From positions 13,309-40,883 of the forward strand of contig DDDX01000014.1 in the NCBI GenBank assembly GCA_002339085.1: a stretch of 27,575 nucleotides of DNA, read 5' to 3'. Source of the stretch: Cellvibrionales bacterium UBA1969. Its GTDB lineage: Bacteria; Pseudomonadota; Gammaproteobacteria; Pseudomonadales; UBA7434. This document shows, piece by piece, positions 23,626-27,575 of this stretch (position 1 is its first letter; each line of letters starts with the position of its first letter). The notes under the pieces were generated by a model. The model had not been told where the DNA came from. It did no database searches and saw only the letters and a list, made by a program, of their open reading frames with translations. A program made the translations under genes and the position numbers.

Positions 23626-25155
23626 TTAAGCGGCAACCTGGCATTGATCCCGGCCCATATCTTTTGCATGGTACATGGCTTTATCCGCTCGGCTAAATAA
23701 ATCTTCGGCTGAATCATCCGTCACCACTTCGGCAATGCCTAATGACACGGTTATTTTCAATGGCTTGGTCTGGAAATGGAAGGGGCTATTTCGAACCTGC
23801 GTGCAAATATCGTTCATTAATTTTAGCGCCGAGTCAGCATCGGTTTCTGGTAAAAGAATAACGAATTCTTCGCCGCCGTAGCGGGCGATATAATCGCTGG
23901 AACGAAGCCTTTTTTTCGCTGTTTTTGCCAATAACTTTAACACCTTATCGCCCGCTAAATGCCCATAGGTGTCATTAATCACTTTAAAGCGATCGACGTC
24001 GAGCACTACCAGACAGAAAGTATTGCCGTAGCGACTAGATCGCTCCAGCTCAATCGCAATACGGCGGTCATAGGCCTCTCGATTAGGCAGTTCAGTCAAG
24101 CCATCAAGCTCAGTATATCGACGTTGGGCTTCAAGATCGGCCTCTGCTCTAGCGGTCTCTGCCTCTAACAACTGCACATGTGAACGCATCGCCGCGAGCT
24201 TAATTTCATAATCACGTTGTTGCTGATCACGTTTTTTCTGGTATTCATCAAGCTGAGATGAAACTAAAGCCACGTGCGATCTAACCGATGCCTGCAATGA
24301 ATGCATTGACAACGCAGTTTCGACACTACCTGAGAATATATCTATATCATCGCGCACCGCGCGCTCAAAACTCGCCCCGGAAGCAATGATTGAATGCGCT
24401 GAATCACTCACACTGCTAACATCATTATTAAGCCTAAACAGCTGGTCATTTAACCCCTTTAAAAAAAGTTCGAATTCTTGATGGTCATTTTCATGAGCAC
24501 CGACGATCACTGTTTTTAAGTGCTTCAATAGCAGTAAGAGGCCTTTATTATTTAAACCTTCAGACAGTATCTGTTGCGCGCTAAGAAGAGCGCTCTCTGT
24601 TGTTGCTATAGGCCTTAGTTGTGAAAGAATATCGGCTAGGATTGCCTCTAAGCGGCCAGCGATCGACTCAATTTCTTCGCTCCCAGCAGATTGCTTAGGT
24701 AAGTCATTTAAGATTAAGCCCTGCAAGCGAAAAAAATTAACCGCCATAAATTCTGTGGGTTGATTGCTTGTAAGTGCTTGTTGACAGCCGCGCATAAATA
24801 CCGCTAATTTCTTTTTCGCCTCTGCAGACGGATTTAAGGCTAACAACTGGGCAACGCCGTCATTGAAACTTTGTAGTTGCTTGTCAAGGCTATTGCGTCG
24901 CGCCGTCACGGCATTGCTCATCGCCTCATGAGCGGATGTAATTAATGTGCCATCAATTATCTTATCACTGCTGCGAAGCTGCTGCCGTAAACCGACGACC
25001 CACTCATCTAACAAATCATCTTGGCCTTCAACATAGAGGGCAAACTCCCAGAGTAATTCTTCTTGCGAGTGAACCTGCTCAACTAAAACTTGCTTGCTAC
25101 GAAATCGTGCAAATAATTGCTTTCGAGCGAAGGAAAAAAACGTAATAAACTTCAT
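23626..25155 (-). CDS. Diguanylate cyclase (GGDEF) with long helical N-terminus
   Basis: A 509-residue protein from the ATG at 25153-25155, which follows AAGAG. The C-terminal GGDEF domain (about last 165 residues) has DGLTELPNREAYDRR, DVDRFKVINDTYGHLAGD, the active-site RYGGEEFVILLP, and the inhibitory RxxD site RSSD five residues before it, so an active, product-inhibited c-di-GMP synthase is expected. The first about 330 residues are largely helical with a coiled coil (AETARAEADLEAQRRY) just before GGDEF. No membrane segment is evident. The neighbours dsbA, cytochrome c4 and engB match a Pseudomonas block that also holds a diguanylate cyclase (DgcH region, from memory). Confidence 0.93.
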   Translation of the reverse strand: MKFITFFSFARKQLFARFRSKQVLVEQVHSQEELLWEFALYVEGQDDLLDEWVVGLRQQLRSSDKIIDGTLITSAHEAMSNAVTARRNSLDKQLQSFNDGVAQLLALNPSAEAKKKLAVFMRGCQQALTSNQPTEFMAVNFFRLQGLILNDLPKQSAGSEEIESIAGRLEAILADILSQLRPIATTESALLSAQQILSEGLNNKGLLLLLKHLKTVIVGAHENDHQEFELFLKGLNDQLFRLNNDVSSVSDSAHSIIASGASFERAVRDDIDIFSGSVETALSMHSLQASVRSHVALVSSQLDEYQKKRDQQQRDYEIKLAAMRSHVQLLEAETARAEADLEAQRRYTELDGLTELPNREAYDRRIAIELERSSRYGNTFCLVVLDVDRFKVINDTYGHLAGDKVLKLLAKTAKKRLRSSDYIARYGGEEFVILLPETDADSALKLMNDICTQVRNSPFHFQTKPLKITVSLGIAEVVTDDSAEDLFSRADKAMYHAKDMGRDQCQVAA

Positions 25156-25238
25156 AAGCACTCTTATCAAGTAAGGAATTAGGGTGAGCATTTAAGTTAA
25201 ATGGTTAGTAGAAACCAATTATAGGCGGCTTTTACAAA

Positions 25239-25263
25239 AAAAACCGCGCTAGTGGCGGTTTTG
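25239..25263 (-). terminator. Terminator of dsbA
   Basis: AAACCGC (25241-25247) pairs with GCGGTTT (25255-25261). On the minus strand the stem is followed by a run of T residues (complement of 25236-25243). It lies about 20 bases beyond the dsbA stop. Confidence 0.88.
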
Positions 25264-25280
25264 ATAAATACTAAGAAATT

Positions 25281-25937
25281 TTACTTTTCCTGTCGTTCCA
25301 ACGCGATTAAATAATCAGCGACTTCTAACATCTGCGCCTGACTACCGGCCATTCGTCCGCTAATTCGGTATTTACCATTGACGATAAGTTCTGGCGTGCC
25401 CTTTACCCGATAGTGTTTCTTCACCCGTTTTTCAGACTGTGACACCTTACTCATCACACCAAAGGAATTAAGCGTTTGATTAAAGCTTTCACGGCTGATG
25501 CCGTGTTGTACAAAAATATCGGCAAATTTACCTTGATCACTTAATCGAGGGCTTTTTGCCAGCAAGGCAAAAATACTGTCATGGCCCGCACGGGGTAAAG
25601 ATAATTGTTCTGCCGTGTAGTAAACATTGGCATGAAGTTTCATAAAATCACGCCAAATGGCTGGCGTTTTGGCAAATAGAACATCATCTGCCAGGCCTGC
25701 CTGCCATTTGTCCAACAATGGCTCAAAGGTATAGCAGTGGGAGCAGCCGTACCAAAAGACCTCCATTACTTCTATTTTATTAGGCTTTAACGTCCGTGCA
25801 GGATTACTCAGCACCTGATAGTGAACACCCGCTTCAAAAGATGCGGCTTGGCTATCTGATTTATCGGCACAGGCCACAGAGGCAAACAGAATGAATGGCA
25901 GCAAGAGGGAGTAACTTAAACGGCGAAGGCTTTTCAT
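25281..25937 (-). CDS. dsbA: Thiol:disulfide interchange protein DsbA
   Basis: A 218-residue periplasmic oxidase that introduces disulfide bonds. The thioredoxin-fold active site is CSHC (WYGCSHCYTFEP) rather than the usual CPHC. The cis-proline loop is VKGTPELIVNGKY. The signal sequence LLLPFILFASVACADK could be cut by signal peptidase I after ACA. The cysteine in SVAC is only a poor lipobox. The ATG is at 25935-25937. It is followed by a terminator and preceded, across 73 bases, by the cytochrome c4 gene, the order also seen in Pseudomonas. Confidence 0.95.
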   Translation of the reverse strand: MKSLRRLSYSLLLPFILFASVACADKSDSQAASFEAGVHYQVLSNPARTLKPNKIEVMEVFWYGCSHCYTFEPLLDKWQAGLADDVLFAKTPAIWRDFMKLHANVYYTAEQLSLPRAGHDSIFALLAKSPRLSDQGKFADIFVQHGISRESFNQTLNSFGVMSKVSQSEKRVKKHYRVKGTPELIVNGKYRISGRMAGSQAQMLEVADYLIALERQEK

Positions 25938-26010
25938 AACGACGAACCCTATAGCAAAAAATGATTTTCTTAATCAGCACGTAGGTATAAACCCCCCCAT
26001 GCTTTACTTG

Positions 26011-26628
26011 TTAAGGACGTAAACCGGCGATATAACTGGCCACTGCTTGGATCTCATTGTCATTCATTCGTTCAGCGATATCGCGCATTACTTTCCCCTC
26101 ACCATCATTATGGCGGTTGCCAATGGAGAAGTGTCTCAGCTGAAGAGCAAGGTATTCCGCATGCTGGCCGGCCAGCATAGGAAAGCCAGCTGGTGCATTT
26201 CCGGTACCTGAGGGCCCATGACAACCAGTGCAAGACGGTATGCCTCGATCTTGGTTGCCATTTCGATAAATTTCCCGACCTAAGTTCACCCACCTCTCCT
26301 CCGAGAAACTCTGCGTTTGAGTTTGAGCGGCATAAAACGCGGCAATGTCCGCTAGGTCTTGATCGTTAAAATGATCCAACTGGCCAACCATCATGGCAAT
26401 CTCGCGCTCACCGGTTTGCACGTTTTTCAGCTGCTTAAGTAAGTATCGCTCACCCTGCCCCGCCAATTTAGGATTGGAAGGAATTAAGCTATTGCCATCA
26501 GAACCATGGCAGGCATGACAACTTTCAACTTTCTGCTTGCCGCTTGCCGCATCACCACCGGCCCAGGCCGATTGAGCAGTAATAAAAAAACAGAGGATAA
26601 AGATGTAAAAAGGATGGTGCTTTATCAT
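26011..26628 (-). CDS. Diheme cytochrome c4
   Basis: A 205-residue periplasmic or membrane-associated electron carrier, with a signal peptide ending AQSAWA before GGDAASG. Two heme-binding sites are visible: C37-H-A-C-H41 and C133-T-G-C-H137. They sit in two similar halves, each with a later Met (IAMMVGQLDHF and KVMRDIAERMND regions) as the likely axial ligand. This two-domain layout is cytochrome c4. It may donate electrons to cbb3-type oxidases. It is divergent from engB across 289 bases. Confidence 0.94.
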   Translation of the reverse strand: MIKHHPFYIFILCFFITAQSAWAGGDAASGKQKVESCHACHGSDGNSLIPSNPKLAGQGERYLLKQLKNVQTGEREIAMMVGQLDHFNDQDLADIAAFYAAQTQTQSFSEERWVNLGREIYRNGNQDRGIPSCTGCHGPSGTGNAPAGFPMLAGQHAEYLALQLRHFSIGNRHNDGEGKVMRDIAERMNDNEIQAVASYIAGLRP

Positions 26629-26917
26629 TTATTTTACCTAGCAGGTACCTGTGAAGACCAATTCGTCTTTGAAATGCTCTATAGAGCGGCTATCAATGCT
26701 TTAAAAAAGCGCGATTCTATCACTGCTTACCTTGCTACCGTAAGGCTATTTTGTCCCAGAAAATAGTAAATATACAATTTAGCCATTATTTATACGTCAT
26801 TTTTGCCGATTTGGCCTGCTAGAAAAGACAAAACAACGAGTCTTGTAATTATCGCGGTATACTGAACTTGCGGTTATTCGCAGCCTTCCAATCGATTAAA
26901 ATAGCGACTGCTTTACT
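26629..26917. other. Divergent promoter region between cytochrome c4 and engB
   Basis: A 289-base intergenic region that must serve both genes. A TATACT at about 26858-26863 is a candidate -10 for engB, without a good -35. The open frame crossing 26629-26766 from inside the cytochrome gene looks like a shadow. Confidence 0.35.
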
Positions 26918-27538
26918 ATGACTGATGCAATATCCCCTGTTTGCGACATCCAAAAATACTTCGCCTCCGCTAGATTTACGCAAAGTGCCGCAAAATTGGC
27001 GCAATGCCCACTTGATAAGGGCTTAGAAACCGCTTTCGCAGGCCGATCAAATGCCGGAAAATCTAGCGCAATCAATCGCTTAACAGGACAGAAAAAATTA
27101 GCTAGAACCAGCAAAACACCTGGCCGAACGCAACTCATCAATTTTTTTATGCTCAAAGACCATCAACGCTTAGTCGATCTGCCAGGTTATGGCTATGCAA
27201 AAGTCGCTATCAGCAAGAAGCTTGAATGGCAAAAACATCTTGAGCAATACCTCGAAAAAAGAACCTCATTAACTGGCTTGGTGCTGGTCATGGACGTTAG
27301 GCACCCCCTACAACCTTATGACACCATTATGTTGGACTGGGTAAAACAGTATGATCTGCGCTGTCATATATTACTAACTAAGGCAGACAAGCTAAAACGC
27401 GGCGCAGCCAAACAAGCATTAATGACGGTTGAGCAGGCCGTCAAAAGCCAGCCCAAAACCTCGGTACAGCTCTTTTCAGCCACCAAGGGCAATGGGGTTG
27501 AGGCCGCTCGCCAAGTTCTATTCGACTGGCTTCATTAA
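26918..27538 (+). CDS. engB: Ribosome biogenesis GTPase EngB (YihA/YsxC)
   Basis: A 206-residue GTPase needed for large ribosomal subunit assembly. G1 is GRSNAGKSS (42-50), G2 lies in KTPGRTQLINFF, G3 is VDLPGYGYAK, G4 is TKADKLKRG and G5 is the SATKG near the end. The ATG at 26918 lacks a clear Shine-Dalgarno sequence, but the N-terminus aligns with the family's normal start. The full gene is inside the window; polA would be expected nearby in Pseudomonas. Confidence 0.96.
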   Translation: MTDAISPVCDIQKYFASARFTQSAAKLAQCPLDKGLETAFAGRSNAGKSSAINRLTGQKKLARTSKTPGRTQLINFFMLKDHQRLVDLPGYGYAKVAISKKLEWQKHLEQYLEKRTSLTGLVLVMDVRHPLQPYDTIMLDWVKQYDLRCHILLTKADKLKRGAAKQALMTVEQAVKSQPKTSVQLFSATKGNGVEAARQVLFDWLH

Positions 27539-27575
27539 CAGCGGTCTAATCCATTTTGGCAATAATTTCATCGGA

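Noticed and set aside
23613..23636. GCTTAA/TTAAGC inverted repeat at the end of the diguanylate cyclase gene
   Set aside because: It overlaps the stop codon and lacks a T tail, so it is not called as a terminator.
26506..26766. Plus-strand frame of 86 codons at the start of the cytochrome c4 gene
   Set aside because: It is mostly antisense to a secure gene, with no recognisable motif.

Overview
The window is chromosomal DNA from a gammaproteobacterium, most likely a marine member of the Pseudomonadales/Cellvibrionales. This rests on moderate GC, on family-level protein matches, and on a gene order that closely follows Pseudomonas as I recall it: argH - lptM - lysA - dapF - DUF484 - xerC - HAD, then sutA - amtB - glnK - ubiK - (comM), a REC-GGDEF-EAL gene - rep - cytochrome c5, and later a diguanylate cyclase - dsbA - cytochrome c4 - engB. 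No integrase of a mobile element, IS element, CRISPR array, tRNA or rRNA was seen.

Layout. 1-5846 (+): the end of argH, then the lipoprotein gene lptM, lysA and dapF (lysine and diaminopimelate), a DUF484 gene, xerC and a HAD hydrolase, tightly packed with overlaps. 5861-8626 (-): a short SutA-like RNA polymerase-binding protein, then a nitrogen block of two PII genes flanking an ammonium channel (glnK - amtB - glnK). The upstream glnK has a well-formed sigma-54 promoter and a 13-bp direct repeat resembling NtrC half-sites. 8941-9576: ubiK, followed by a badly decayed comM. 9581-14129: a REC-GGDEF-EAL protein, the Rep helicase and cytochrome c5.

14423-14855 is the most unusual part. A sigma-70 promoter is followed almost at once by two tandem RNA motifs that match the glutamine riboswitch (glnA / Downstream-peptide family). 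Then come a terminator-like hairpin, a strong Shine-Dalgarno sequence and a 54-codon gene with three YRG motifs spaced exactly 21 residues apart (DUF4278-like). To my knowledge these riboswitches and their small downstream proteins are described essentially from cyanobacteria and cyanophage, so this is a candidate glutamine-sensing small-protein system in a gammaproteobacterium. It lies about 6 kb from the PII/Amt genes, and PII is the obvious candidate partner.

14953-19041 (-): gcvT and gcvP of the glycine cleavage system without gcvH, facing a divergent LysR gene with a perfect palindrome in between. 20110-22909 (-): the three-gene proton-translocating transhydrogenase pntAA-pntAB-pntB. 23285-25155 (-): a 53-residue charged protein of unknown function and a diguanylate cyclase. 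25281-26628 (-): dsbA and cytochrome c4. 26918-27538 (+): engB.

How the parts may fit together (inference): nitrogen status would be read at several points. The sigma-54/NtrC system would act on glnK-amtB, PII uridylylation on the channel, and the glutamine riboswitch on the small YRG protein. Glycine cleavage also releases ammonia next to the riboswitch gene, but nothing in the sequence links their control.
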